64,000 bases of DNA. Origin: Anaerolineaceae bacterium (GTDB taxonomy: Bacteria; Chloroflexota; Anaerolineae; Aggregatilineales; Phototrophicaceae). The stretch spans positions 62,001-126,000 of the forward strand of contig REDR01000131.1 of the NCBI GenBank assembly GCA_007693385.1, read 5' to 3'. The position numbers were made by a program, and so were the translations under genes. Of this stretch, positions 53,630 to 62,838 are shown one piece after another (position 1 is the stretch's first letter; each line of letters begins with the position of its first letter). Below the pieces are notes generated by a model. The model did no database searches, was not told the DNA's origin, and worked only from the letters and a program-made list of their open reading frames with translations.

Positions 53630-53833
53630 GCGTCCGGTTGCCAGCAATAACGCGATGCCCAGCACCGCCACGTTCATGAAGAAGAACATGGAAATAAACA
53701 TGCGCTCTAGTGCGGTCATGCCTAGAAAGCGCTGTTGCGTGACCGGTGCCATGCTGGCGCTCTCTTCGTCCTCAAAATCGTAATCGTCGTAATCTTCTTC
53801 TGTACTACGCCGCAGATCATCAAAATTGACCAT
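53618..53833 (-). CDS. small single-pass membrane protein, unrecognised
   Basis: About 71 residues: an acidic N-terminus (DLRRSTEEDYDDYDFEDEES), a short linker, then one membrane segment (MFFFMNVAVLGIALLLATG) ending six residues before the C-terminus. The start at 53833 is supported by GGGAG 8 bases upstream; the frame extends five codons further. It is convergent with the TPR gene, with only 3 bp between stops. No family known to me. Confidence 0.68.
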   Translation of the reverse strand: MVNFDDLRRSTEEDYDDYDFEDEESASMAPVTQQRFLGMTALERMFISMFFFMNVAVLGIALLLATGRIGG

Positions 53834-53908
53834 TATTTGCGCTCCCACCCAACTGTGTCGTCGTATGTAATTTTGACGTGCAAGATGACGTTATTTGCAG
53901 ATGTTTTA

Positions 53909-53914
53909 ATTATA
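53909..53914 (-). promoter_or_regulatory. candidate -10 of the small membrane protein gene
   Basis: TATAAT on the minus strand, 76 bases before the start at 53833. The 20-base motif at 53885-53904 lies just downstream of it. Confidence 0.35.
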
Positions 53915-53949
53915 CTCTAAAACACCCGCACGGCGCACCGGATACGGAA

Positions 53950-55362
53950 TTAACTGGCGCGTAACCAGTGATTGTTGACCAGACGGAACACCACTTGAAA
54001 CGTCTCCTCATCCGGCGTGGCGACGGTGGCGAGGACTTGCGTCTGGCCGTCGGCGGTGGGCGATGTCGTGCCGACGGAGACGACCTCCCATTCGCCGCTC
54101 TCGATGCCGCGCTCGAAGCGCTCCCGCGCCCCCTGCCGGATGTTGGGATCGCCGCCATCGTACAGCATCAGATAATCGTTCATCAGGCCGCGCTCCCACA
54201 GCGCGTACTCCTGCCGTAGCCGCCACGTGAAGAAGTCGCGCCAGTCCAGCCCGGACTCGTCCAACGGTGCGCCGGTTATCTCGCTGATGAAGCCGCTATC
54301 GGCAGTCGGCGGCGTGCGGCGGATCAATTCGCCTGCCGCGCTCTGGCCGTAGCCTGCCACCAGCGAATCGATGAAGTGAGCGCCGGTGTTGATCTGCACG
54401 AAATGGCCGACCAGCCACGTAATCACCGCCTGATGGTTGTAGTTGGCGTCGATGGTCAACATGCGTTGATCGTTCGCCTGAAACGCGGTCAGGCGCTCGG
54501 CTAGCAGAGTAGCGGTTTCGACGCGCAGATTCGGCGAAAACGGCATGTCGCTCCGCGCTCGATCGGCGAACGGTGACGACACCAGCAATACCCATTCTTC
54601 GCTCAGTATGTTGCCGGGCGCCCATGCTAATTCGCGGCTATCCTGCGGCGCGACCTGCACGCGGATATGGGGCAGGTTCTCACAATTGAACGCCCCGCAC
54701 GCGAACGCCGTCCAGTCGTCCAGCGATTGCCCCAACGACGCGCCGAAGTCGGCATCGACATCACGGTAGGCCACCGTCACATAATCGCCCTCATAAAGCT
54801 GGCTATTGCCCCAGAACGTGTAATCCGGCGGCACATGATACCAGCCACCCGGCATCAGCTCGCGCCCTTCATCGTCGATGATCGGCTCATAAAGCCAGTA
54901 GAACCAGACGCGGGTATACGGCACGCCGTCGATGATCTCCTGTATTTTGACGCGGGCGCGGGGATCGTCAATCGTCACGTCGATGATCTGGCCGGTTAAT
55001 CGGGTGTTTTCGCTCTGCAACAGAATATCCTGATAGCGCTCGAATTGTGTGCGCTGGACGCGAATCCAGTCTTCCGAAGCGCTACGCTGAAAGCGCGAAT
55101 AGGCGGTCCAGTCACCGATGCGTAACGCGGTGATTTCCGCCTGCACCGTGTCGCGCAGGTTGGTCTCTATGCGCTCGTTGATGCGCTCAATCTGTTGTAC
55201 GACGAAGAAGGCGACGCCCCCCGCGATCAATGCCAGCAGGCCGAATGTGAACATCACACGCACCACGCCCATCCGCCTCTGCCGTCGTGCGTCCGGGTCT
55301 TCGCTGATGCTACGGCGGGCGGTATGCTCCGCTTCTACTTCCCAATCCAGTTGTATACCCAT
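53950..55362 (-). CDS. single-pass membrane protein with large external domain, unrecognised
   Basis: A 470-residue protein with a basic cytoplasmic tail (DPDARRQRRMGVVR), a membrane segment (about 33-56, VMFTFGLLALIAGGVAFFVV) and an external region. The latter has an NTF2-like looking part after the membrane (EITALRIGDWTAYSRFQRSA), a Trp/Tyr-rich part (VWFYWLYEPI, DYTFWGNSQLYEGDYVTVAY) and a C-terminal repeat of the NTF2-like pattern (PTADGQTQVLATVATPDEET, VVFRLVNNHWLRAS). A His (NHQAVITWLVGHFVQIN) in the middle recalls peptidase-type helices without a full HExxH. It lies 6 bases after birA. Function unknown. Confidence 0.7.
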   Translation of the reverse strand: MGIQLDWEVEAEHTARRSISEDPDARRQRRMGVVRVMFTFGLLALIAGGVAFFVVQQIERINERIETNLRDTVQAEITALRIGDWTAYSRFQRSASEDWIRVQRTQFERYQDILLQSENTRLTGQIIDVTIDDPRARVKIQEIIDGVPYTRVWFYWLYEPIIDDEGRELMPGGWYHVPPDYTFWGNSQLYEGDYVTVAYRDVDADFGASLGQSLDDWTAFACGAFNCENLPHIRVQVAPQDSRELAWAPGNILSEEWVLLVSSPFADRARSDMPFSPNLRVETATLLAERLTAFQANDQRMLTIDANYNHQAVITWLVGHFVQINTGAHFIDSLVAGYGQSAAGELIRRTPPTADSGFISEITGAPLDESGLDWRDFFTWRLRQEYALWERGLMNDYLMLYDGGDPNIRQGARERFERGIESGEWEVVSVGTTSPTADGQTQVLATVATPDEETFQVVFRLVNNHWLRAS

Positions 55363-55368
55363 CAGTTT

Positions 55369-56130
55369 TTAACCTGTCTCGTTCAAGTCGCCGGCCAGTA
55401 CGGTATGTGTGACGCCATCCACCGAGCGCACCAGCAGAGCGCCGTCCGCGTTCGCGCCGGTAGCGGTGCCGCGTATGCCGTTAATCTCGACCTGCTGGCC
55501 GATGGTGTCGAGCCGTTCGTACCATGCGCGATGTAGGCGCTCCGAGCCGAGCCAGCCCGACCAGTCATCGAGCCGCGCCACCACATCCGCGACGATGGCA
55601 GGTCGTTCGACGCGCCCGCCGATTTCCGCTTCGATGCTGGTAGCGATCAACGCTAGCTCGGTGTCGTCAAATTGATTGCGGATGTTGATGCCGATGCCCA
55701 GCGCGATCCCCTGCAAACGCCCGTCACGCCATATCGCCTCCGGCAGGACGCCGCTAATCTTGCGTCCGTTCAGCCGCACATCATTCGGCCATTTGATGCT
55801 GACCCGCGCCGACGACCGGCTGATCGACTCGGCCATCAGCGCGATAGCCAGCGCACCGGCCATCATGACATGCGTCAGGGCGGGCGTTCGCGGTTTGAGG
55901 ACGAACGATAGCGCGATGGCGACATCCGGCGGGGTATGCCACACGCGCCCGCCACGCCCGCGCCCGCGCATCTGCTCATCGGCGATGACCACCGATCCGG
56001 CCTCCGCGCCTTCTGAAATCCATGCTAAAGCGATGTCTTGCGTGCTGTCCACGCGCTGAAAATAACGCATCGGGCGCTTGAGCCGCGCCCGCAGATCGTC
56101 CTCATAGCTCAAAGTAGATCGTCCTCGCAT
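55369..56130 (-). CDS. birA: biotin-protein ligase
   Basis: Activates biotin with ATP and attaches it to the lysine of biotin carrier domains. The 253 residues contain only the catalytic and C-terminal domains: GRGRGGRVWHTPPDVAIALSF (biotin/AMP loop), IKWPNDVRLNGRKISGVLPE (catalytic Lys) and the SH3-like end GTATGANADGALLVRS. No DNA-binding N-domain is present, so it is a non-repressor enzyme. A likely target in this window is the acyl-CoA carboxylase alpha subunit (Lys606). Confidence 0.93.
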   Translation of the reverse strand: MRGRSTLSYEDDLRARLKRPMRYFQRVDSTQDIALAWISEGAEAGSVVIADEQMRGRGRGGRVWHTPPDVAIALSFVLKPRTPALTHVMMAGALAIALMAESISRSSARVSIKWPNDVRLNGRKISGVLPEAIWRDGRLQGIALGIGINIRNQFDDTELALIATSIEAEIGGRVERPAIVADVVARLDDWSGWLGSERLHRAWYERLDTIGQQVEINGIRGTATGANADGALLVRSVDGVTHTVLAGDLNETG

Positions 56131-56337
56131 CGGATTGATAGCTTATTTTCTTCGAATTCTACCACTGACCGGCGGATTTTTCTTCGCTCCTGCCCGACGA
56201 TCCCCCGACTTGTGTGGTAATATCTTAGGCAAAATGCGGGCTTATCCCGATATGGCCTGTCGGCGGCGGTCTGATGCCGCCTGCTCAACATCAGCCAGCA
56301 AAATTAGATCAATATATATGGGAGATTTTTAGAGACC

Positions 56338-57555
56338 ATGACTCAACAGGACAAAACCCCGCGTGATGTCGTCATACTCGGCGCCGCCCGCACCCCGCAA
56401 GGGCGCTTTATGGGCGCTCTGGCCGGCGTGACCGCCGCCGAGCTAGGGCAGGTGGCTTTTCGCGCCGCGTTAGAGCGCAGTGGCGTTGATGGCGCTGATG
56501 TCGATGAGGTGATCGTCGGCAATGTGGTCAGCGCCGGAACCGGACAGGCGTTACCGCGCCAGATCAGCTTGAAGGCCGGTGTCGCCGATCATGTCGGCGG
56601 CGTGACCGTCAATAAAGTATGCGGTAGCGGCTTGAAAAGCGTGATGTTGGCCGCCAGTGCCATCAAAGCCGATGACGGCGATCTGTACATGGCGGGCGGC
56701 ACGGAGAGCATGAGCCGCGCCCCGTACCTTAACGATTCCCTGCGGGCGGGCAACAAATACGGCGCGGTGGAATTGCGCGACTCGCTACAAAATGATGGCC
56801 TATGGTGCAGTCTGCAAGATTGGGCGATGGGCAACGCGGCGGAATTCATCGCCCGCCACATGGAGCTATCCCGCGAAGAACTGGACGAATTCGCCTATCG
56901 TAGCCACCAATTGGCCGCGCAAGCCACCGATTCCGGCAAATTCGCGGCGGAGATCGTGCCGGTTACGGTGAAATCGCGGCGCGGCGAAACGGTGGTCGAT
57001 GCGGATGAGGCCATCCGGCGCGATACCACACTGGAAGCACTGGCGAAGTTGCGCCCCGCGTTTGAGGCGGATGGCATGGTGACGGCGGGCAACGCGCCCG
57101 GCATGAATGACGGTTCTGCCGCGCTGGTGATCGCCAGTCGTCAGTATGCGGAGACGAAAGGCCATGCCCCGCTAGCGCGGATCGTCGGCTATGGGCAGGC
57201 GGCGGTCAGTCCGGAATGGATATTCTACGCGCCGGTGAAGGCGGTGCCGCGAGCGCTGGCGCGGGCTGGTTGGACGGTGGATGATGTCGATTTGTTCGAG
57301 ATCAACGAAGCGTTCGCCTCGCAAGTGCTGGGCGATTTACGCGGGCTGGAGCGTGAAGGCTATCCGGTGCCGCTAGAGAAGGTCAATGTGCATGGCGGCG
57401 CTATCGCGCTGGGGCATCCGTTGGGGGCGTCCGGTGCGCGGGTGCTGGTCACGTTGATCCACGCGCTGAAAGATCGCGGCTTAAAGCGTGGCATCGCGGC
57501 GCTGTGTCTGGGCGGTGGTGAGGCTGTCGCGCTGGCCGTCGAGATCGAGAGTTAA
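56338..57555 (+). CDS. acetyl-CoA acetyltransferase (thiolase)
   Basis: Condenses or cleaves acetyl-CoA/acetoacetyl-CoA or 3-ketoacyl-CoA. The 405 residues hold the three thiolase hallmarks: nucleophilic Cys in [12 protein letters not shown] (near residue 97), [12 protein letters not shown] with the catalytic His, and CLGGGEAVA with the second Cys. [10 protein letters not shown] and the flexible loop region fit biosynthetic/degradative type II thiolases. It could finish the branched acyl-CoA pathway by splitting acetoacetyl-CoA. Upstream 207 bp holds an A/T-rich stretch but no clear promoter. Confidence 0.93.
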   Translation: MTQQDKTPRDVVILGAARTPQGRFMGALAGVTAAELGQVAFRAALERSGVDGADVDEVIVGNVVSAGTGQALPRQISLKAGVADHVGGVTVNKVCGSGLKSVMLAASAIKADDGDLYMAGGTESMSRAPYLNDSLRAGNKYGAVELRDSLQNDGLWCSLQDWAMGNAAEFIARHMELSREELDEFAYRSHQLAAQATDSGKFAAEIVPVTVKSRRGETVVDADEAIRRDTTLEALAKLRPAFEADGMVTAGNAPGMNDGSAALVIASRQYAETKGHAPLARIVGYGQAAVSPEWIFYAPVKAVPRALARAGWTVDDVDLFEINEAFASQVLGDLRGLEREGYPVPLEKVNVHGGAIALGHPLGASGARVLVTLIHALKDRGLKRGIAALCLGGGEAVALAVEIES

Positions 57556-57581
57556 CCCGCGCCACAAGAAAATCAATGTCG

Positions 57582-57610
57582 GGCGGGGGATCGCCAAAGA
57601 ATCCCCCGCC
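57582..57610. terminator. bidirectional terminator hairpin
   Basis: GGCGGGGGAT (57582-57591) and ATCCCCCGCC (57601-57610) form a perfect 10-bp stem with a 9-base loop between the convergent thiolase and ccdA genes. There is no long T run. Confidence 0.65.
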
Positions 57611-57617
57611 TTCGCGC

Positions 57618-58334
57618 TTATACGGTGCTGACGCCCTGCACAAATTCCGTCCAGAAGCCGAACAGCCCGATAGCGATCAGCACGACGCCGGTGAAGCGCG
57701 TTAGCTGTAGGTGGTTGCGCGTCATCCAACCGATGAAGCGTTTTTGCAACGGCGCGGCGGCCAATGACAGCGCCAGCAACGGCCAGCCGAAGCCGAAGCC
57801 GAACGCCATGAAGTAGGCGATCTCCGCCTGTAGCGTACTCGCGCCGACGGTGGTCAGCGATAGCCCGCCGAGAATGATCGGCCCGGTGCAGGGGAGCGTC
57901 ATCGGGCCGAGTAGCATCCCGTATAGAAAAGCGGTCAGGAACGGGTTCTTGAAGATGGGCGCTTCAAACGTGCTCATTTTGGTGAATGGATTCCATCCGG
58001 CGATCATCCCCAGCCCCAGCACAATCACCAGCAGATAGACCATCGGCAATAGTATCTCGAATATGTCGGAGAAGGTGCGCTTTAGCCCATGCAAGATGAG
58101 CGCCAGCAACAGCATCACCGCCAGCACGCCGAGCAAGACGAACAGCCCCAGCAAGCCAGTCACCCACATCGGGCGCTCCCCGCCGGAAATCGCGCCTTCG
58201 CCGTCCGCGCCCTGCTGGACGCTCCCCGCCAGAAACGCGATGAGGCCGGGATAAAGCGGTAACAGGCAGACGTTTGTCGTGATCGCCAGATTACCCAGCG
58301 TGAACGACTCAATCAAGGCGCTCCATTCGAGCAT
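57618..58334 (-). CDS. ccdA: CcdA/DsbD-type transmembrane electron transporter
   Basis: Carries reducing power from cytoplasmic thioredoxin to extracytoplasmic thioredoxin-like proteins. The 238-residue protein has six membrane segments and the two redox cysteines of the family: TTNVCLLPLYPGLIAFL near residue 23 and LGPMTLPCTGPIILGG near 150. It lies 2 bases after the TlpA-like gene, so the two form one unit. Call to CcdA rather than full DsbD is based on length. Confidence 0.88.
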   Translation of the reverse strand: MLEWSALIESFTLGNLAITTNVCLLPLYPGLIAFLAGSVQQGADGEGAISGGERPMWVTGLLGLFVLLGVLAVMLLLALILHGLKRTFSDIFEILLPMVYLLVIVLGLGMIAGWNPFTKMSTFEAPIFKNPFLTAFLYGMLLGPMTLPCTGPIILGGLSLTTVGASTLQAEIAYFMAFGFGFGWPLLALSLAAAPLQKRFIGWMTRNHLQLTRFTGVVLIAIGLFGFWTEFVQGVSTV

Positions 58335-58336
58335 AA

Positions 58337-59125
58337 TTACACCTCTTCTGCTGTGTCTGCGTCGTCGTCGTTCTCGTCCGCTTCGTCATCTGCTTCGATG
58401 ATTAGCGTGGGGGCGCTTTCCAGTATGGCCTGCAAGATGTCCTCGCGCAGTTCATCGGATGATTTCACGCCGGTGACTAGCTCGCTGTGGGTGCCATCGG
58501 CACGGATGAAAAACTTGGGCGTTGATGGCGGATTCAAAATCGGACGCCCGAATTCATCCACCAATAGCGACAGCATATCGGACGGGATGACGGCGAATGT
58601 CCACTCGAAGCCCTGCGCGTCCACGTATTCGGCCAGCCGTTCGGGGTTGAGGTTCGTCTCGACGCTCAGGCCGATGAACACCACCTCATCTAGATCAAAA
58701 CTGGTGCGTATCTCGTCCGTTTCGCCGTCGGCGGAGGCGGACGCGCTGTTTTCGCGCTCGGCCTCTTCTTCTTCCAATTCAGCGATCAAGCTAACGATGT
58801 TACGCATCTGCGAACGGCAGGTCACGCACCATGTCGCCATCGGCTCGATGAAGACCGTCTTGCCGTAGAAATCGCCTAGCGTGAACGTCTCCCCCGTCCG
58901 CGCATCGACCAGTTCGACTAACTGCCACTCGGGGCGCTCGATGTCTTCTTCCAGCACGATGTCGCCGTTGTCTGACGCTTCAGCCGGTGTTTCAATCGCG
59001 CTTTCGTCTTCGTCGTCACTGGCGAGCGTGGCCGTCTCGCCACCATTGAGCGCCACCAGTCCGCCGATGATCGCCACGATAGCGACCATCGCCAGCAGTA
59101 CAAAACGCTTATTCCGTGTTATCAT
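58337..59125 (-). CDS. membrane-anchored TlpA-like thioredoxin
   Basis: A 262-residue protein with an N-terminal membrane anchor (FVLLAMVAIVAIIGGLVAL), an acidic linker, and a thioredoxin fold with CVTC active site in EPMATWCVTCRSQM. An insertion of about 40 acidic/Ser residues separates the first helix from the next strand (EEEEAERENSASASADGETD), and the cis-Pro loop is NPPSTPKFFIRADG. The tail is highly acidic (DDEADENDDDADTAEEV). Adjacent ccdA would keep it reduced. Likely a reductase for extracellular thiols or cytochrome c maturation. Confidence 0.87.
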   Translation of the reverse strand: MITRNKRFVLLAMVAIVAIIGGLVALNGGETATLASDDEDESAIETPAEASDNGDIVLEEDIERPEWQLVELVDARTGETFTLGDFYGKTVFIEPMATWCVTCRSQMRNIVSLIAELEEEEAERENSASASADGETDEIRTSFDLDEVVFIGLSVETNLNPERLAEYVDAQGFEWTFAVIPSDMLSLLVDEFGRPILNPPSTPKFFIRADGTHSELVTGVKSSDELREDILQAILESAPTLIIEADDEADENDDDADTAEEV

Positions 59126-59221
59126 AATGCCCTCAATTCACTTGATTCCCTAATTGTGTATCTGTCCCGTTGGACGTGATCGCTAGCCGGATGCTTACAC
59201 GATGACGAGAGATTTCACATC

Positions 59222-60037
59222 ATGATAACATTTACACCGGATGAGATGATCTGCGTTTGCATTGCGCGGCAGGTGGTTAACGGCGAAGTGCTGGCACAGG
59301 GCATCAACACGCCGCTTGTGATGGCTGGCTACATTCTGGCGAAGCTGACACACGCGCCGGATGTGCGCTTCGCGTCGGCCATCGGGCAGGGCATCGCGCA
59401 GGATTGGTCGCCGTTGCGCGTCACCCGCGTGGAATCGGGATGGCTGGATAAAGCGCTAATGCATGTCGGCTTCGCCACCGCGACGGCGGACTTGTTGCCC
59501 AAATATCAGCCGAAGGAATTCTTCCGTCCGGCACAGGTGGACGCGGCGGGCAATTTTAACAATATCGCGCTACGCCGTCCGGCCATGCGCTTGCCGGGCA
59601 CCGGCGGCATCCCTGACGTGACCACGTATTCATCGCATGTTTATCTGTACGTGCCGCGTCATTCCCGCGCCATCTTCACGCCGCAGATCGACTACATTAG
59701 CGGACTCGGCCACTTCGCCGGACGCCAGCGCGGGCGCGGGCCGAACTACTGCGTGACCGATCTCGGCCAATTCGACTGGCACGATGGGCAGATGCGCCTG
59801 CTCAGTTACCATGCGGGCGTCTCTGCGGCGCATATTCAGCGCAAGACCGGCTTTGCGTTGCAGGTCGCGCCCGATGTCGGCCAGACGCCGCCGCCCACCG
59901 CCGACGAGTTGCGCTTGCTCCGTGAGGTCATCGACCCGCTAGGCGTGCGTCGTCTGGAAACGCTGGGCGGAGCGCGACGCAAGGCGCTATTGCGGCAGAT
60001 CATCCAGCAAGAGCGCGATATGGACGGCGACGTTTGA
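59222..60037 (+). CDS. CoA-transferase family, beta subunit-like (GctB/IpdB type), orphan
   Basis: A 271-residue protein that begins FTPDEMICVCIARQVVNGEVL and continues INTPLVMAGYILAKLTHAPD, the glutaconate CoA-transferase beta subunit/IpdB pattern; later segments are DLLPKYQPKEFFRPAQVDAAG, NFNNIALRRPAMRLPGTGGIPD and RGPNYCVTDLGQFD, also typical. Family enzymes need an alpha subunit; none is encoded next to it. IpdAB acts as a ring-opening hydrolase in steroid breakdown, GctAB moves CoA between acids. Here the partner is either elsewhere or the protein works alone. The upstream gap of 96 bases is too small for another gene. Confidence 0.82.
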   Translation: MITFTPDEMICVCIARQVVNGEVLAQGINTPLVMAGYILAKLTHAPDVRFASAIGQGIAQDWSPLRVTRVESGWLDKALMHVGFATATADLLPKYQPKEFFRPAQVDAAGNFNNIALRRPAMRLPGTGGIPDVTTYSSHVYLYVPRHSRAIFTPQIDYISGLGHFAGRQRGRGPNYCVTDLGQFDWHDGQMRLLSYHAGVSAAHIQRKTGFALQVAPDVGQTPPPTADELRLLREVIDPLGVRRLETLGGARRKALLRQIIQQERDMDGDV

Positions 60038-60201
60038 CATTATGCACAAGTTCTAATGCGATATATCCGCAGGCGGTTGTAAAATGTGTGTAATTGGATT
60101 TCATCGACCACAGTAAAATCTGCGCATTAACCGTTACAATCATCACTAGAGGCGCTCGATCATCGCGCCGCGCTTACCGGTAGCACTTCGGAGTTTCCCT
60201 T

Positions 60202-61488
60202 ATGGACTACAAACAGACGACCGCAATTCTATTCAGACGTGTGCGGGTGGCGCTATTCGTCGCCTTGATCTTCGCCGCCGGTTACGGTTTCGGCACGGCA
60301 GGGCAAGCGGCGGACGCGCAAAGTCGCATTCGCCTGCCGGATGGCGCGGAGGCGCTGTTTGATCCGTTATTCGAGGCGTTCAACATGATTAACCGCGAAT
60401 ACATCGAGCCGGTGCCGCCCGAAGAATTGATCGATGGCGCGATACGCGGCATGATGTTAGCGCTGGATGATCCGTACAGCAACTACGTCAACGCGGAATA
60501 TTTTCCGTTTATCGGCGGTGATCTGGAAGGCTCTATCGAGGGCATCGGCGTGATTATCAACGAGATGGAGGAGGGCGGGCGCGTGCAAATTTTGACCGTC
60601 CTGCCGGATACGCCCGCCGAGCGTAGCGGCTTACAGGTCGGCGACATCTTCTACGCGGTGGAAGGCGAGAACGTCGAAGGGCTGACTAATCTCGAATTGG
60701 CGGCGCGGGTGCGTGGCCCGGCGGGTACCAGCGTGGCGTTGACCATCTTGCGCGGCGATGACCTGATTGATTTTGACGTGCGCCGCGAGCGCATCGAAGT
60801 GCCCAACGTCGAACATGAGCTATTAGATGATGACATCGCCTATATCAGCATGGCACAATTCACCACACTATCGCGCCAGCAAGTCGAGCAAGCGCTGGCT
60901 GATCTGTCGGTTAATTCGCGGCGCGGGCTGATCTTTGACCTGCGCGGCAATAGCGGCGGTTATCTGTCGGCGGCGGTAGATATTGCCGCGTTGTTCATCG
61001 AAGAGGGCACGATCCTCATCGAAGAATTCGCCGAAGATCGCGTCGATACGTTCAAGATCATAGAAGATCAGGCATACCGTATCGACGAGAACGGCAACCA
61101 GCGCCTATATTCCACCCGCGCCACGTATGCCGGGGTCAATGTGCCGGTGGTGGTGCTGGTCGATGAACGTAGCGCGAGCGCGGCGGAACTAGTCACCGGC
61201 GCATGGCAGGATAACAACGCGGTGACGGTCATCGGCGTGCCAACGTTCGGCAAGGGCACGGTGCAAACCCAGCGCCAGTTAGTCAACGGGGGCGGGGTGC
61301 GCCTGACTATCGCACGCTGGCTGACACCGGCGGGGCGCTCTATCTCCGGTGAAGGTGTTCTGCCGGATGTGGTGGTCGCCATGCCGGAAGAAGACGAGAT
61401 AGAGGCGGAAACGGGCGCGGACGTTCAATTACAGGCCGCGATTGACTTCTTGCTGGCCGATAATTTGATCGAACAGTCGGCTGATTAG
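60202..61488 (+). CDS. S41 family C-terminal processing protease, first of a pair
   Basis: Serine protease of the CtpA/Tsp type. About 428 residues: an N-terminal membrane anchor (VALFVALIFAAGYGFGTAG), a helical region with DDPYSNYVN, a PDZ domain (VLPDTPAERSGLQVGDIFYA) and the catalytic core with GNSGGYLSAAVDIA, the nucleophile serine in VDERSASAAE and the Lys in FGKGTVQTQ. The start at 60202 lies after a weak GGAG. The next gene is a paralogue 22 bases downstream. Confidence 0.93.
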   Translation: MDYKQTTAILFRRVRVALFVALIFAAGYGFGTAGQAADAQSRIRLPDGAEALFDPLFEAFNMINREYIEPVPPEELIDGAIRGMMLALDDPYSNYVNAEYFPFIGGDLEGSIEGIGVIINEMEEGGRVQILTVLPDTPAERSGLQVGDIFYAVEGENVEGLTNLELAARVRGPAGTSVALTILRGDDLIDFDVRRERIEVPNVEHELLDDDIAYISMAQFTTLSRQQVEQALADLSVNSRRGLIFDLRGNSGGYLSAAVDIAALFIEEGTILIEEFAEDRVDTFKIIEDQAYRIDENGNQRLYSTRATYAGVNVPVVVLVDERSASAAELVTGAWQDNNAVTVIGVPTFGKGTVQTQRQLVNGGGVRLTIARWLTPAGRSISGEGVLPDVVVAMPEEDEIEAETGADVQLQAAIDFLLADNLIEQSAD

Positions 61489-61510
61489 CCGGGTTAGGGA
61501 AAATCAAGGG

Positions 61511-62734
61511 ATGGATCAACAATACGCAACTTACGTCAAAGTCAGCCCGCTACAGTTGGGCGTCGCCTTCGTCGTGGTGTTCGTCGTCGGCTTCTTACTC
61601 GGCAATCAGATCACCGTGATTCAGGCGCAGACCAGCCCCTCCAGCGAGACCAGTTTACTCGCTCCGGTGCGGCAGGCGTATGACATCATCCAGCGCGATT
61701 ACATCGCTGAAGTAGACGACGATGTGCTGATCGACGGCGCGTTAAGCGGTATGATCGCCGCGCTGGACGATCTTTATAGCGGCTATCTGAACCGCGATGC
61801 GAACCAGCGTTTCAGCCAGAGTTTATCCGGCGATATGGAGGGCATCGGCGCGACGATCCGCACCGTACCGGAGACTGGCGAGATCGAAGTGGTCAACACC
61901 TTGCCCGAAACGCCGGCGCGTGAAGCCGGTGTGCAGGCCGGTGACATCTTCTACGCGGTAGACGGTGAGGACGTGCAAGGATTCGACCAGATGGAACTGT
62001 TGCCACTGGTGCGCGGCCCGGCGGGAACGCCGGTGACGATCACGTTTTTACGTGGCGATGATCTGGTGGATATTACCATCGTTCGCGCCCGTTTTGAGGT
62101 GCCATCGGTAGATTATGAGCTATTAGACGGCGACATCGCCTATGTTTACCTGCTTGACTTCAGCGCCCGTTCACGCCGCCAGCTTGATGAAGCATTTGAG
62201 ACGCTAGACGTGAACAACCGCGCCGGATTGGTGCTGGACTTGCGCGGTAATCCGGGCGGCTTGCTCAGTAGCGCGGTGGAAGTGACCAGCGCCTTCGTCG
62301 AGGAGGGCGTCATCCTGTACGAGCTGTTTGGCGATGGCACCGAGCGCATCTTCGAGGCGGACGGTTCATACTTTGGACTGGACGTGCCGATTGTGTTGCT
62401 TGTCGATCAGACCAGCGCCAGCGCCTCCGAATTGCTGGCCGGTGCGTTGCAAGATAACGGGCTGGCGACGGTGGTCGGTGATGTGACTTTCGGCAAAGGC
62501 ACGGTGCAGGTCATCAACCAGTTGAGCAACGGCGGCGGCCTGCGGCTGACCATCGCCGAGTGGCTGACGCCGAATCGCAACTCGATTGAGGCTGTCGGCA
62601 TTCAGCCCGACATCGCCGTGCCGATCACCGAGGATTTCGACTTCGAGCGCGATGGCGACATCCAGCTACAGGCCGCTATCGACCTATTGCTGATCGCTGA
62701 CGGTGTGCAGGCGGCGGAGGCCAGCGCACCATGA
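61511..62734 (+). CDS. S41 family C-terminal processing protease, second of a pair
   Basis: A 407-residue paralogue of the protease before it: N-terminal membrane anchor (GVAFVVVFVVGFLLGNQ), DDLYSGYLN, PDZ (TLPETPAREAGVQAGDIFYA), GNPGGLLSSAVEVT, catalytic serine in VDQTSASASELL and Lys in FGKGTVQVI. The pair is close to 45% identical by eye over the core. Both keep the Ser-Lys dyad, so both should be active. Ribosome-binding site AAGGG directly upstream. Physiological substrates are unknown. Confidence 0.93.
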   Translation: MDQQYATYVKVSPLQLGVAFVVVFVVGFLLGNQITVIQAQTSPSSETSLLAPVRQAYDIIQRDYIAEVDDDVLIDGALSGMIAALDDLYSGYLNRDANQRFSQSLSGDMEGIGATIRTVPETGEIEVVNTLPETPAREAGVQAGDIFYAVDGEDVQGFDQMELLPLVRGPAGTPVTITFLRGDDLVDITIVRARFEVPSVDYELLDGDIAYVYLLDFSARSRRQLDEAFETLDVNNRAGLVLDLRGNPGGLLSSAVEVTSAFVEEGVILYELFGDGTERIFEADGSYFGLDVPIVLLVDQTSASASELLAGALQDNGLATVVGDVTFGKGTVQVINQLSNGGGLRLTIAEWLTPNRNSIEAVGIQPDIAVPITEDFDFERDGDIQLQAAIDLLLIADGVQAAEASAP

Positions 62735-62769
62735 TATAGGGCGCGGTGCTGTGGTGTGGCAAGCGTGGG

Positions 62770-62798
62770 TTTGCAAGCGGCGCGGTGCGTGCTATACT
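62770..62798 (+). promoter_or_regulatory. sigma70-type promoter of secG
   Basis: TTTGCA (62770-62775), 17 bases, TATACT (62793-62798) with TGC just before the -10, an extended promoter. It ends 40 bases before the secG start. Confidence 0.62.
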
Positions 62799-62838
62799 GG
62801 CCGCACGATGTCTATGAGTGTGCAAGGAGATTTGTCGT

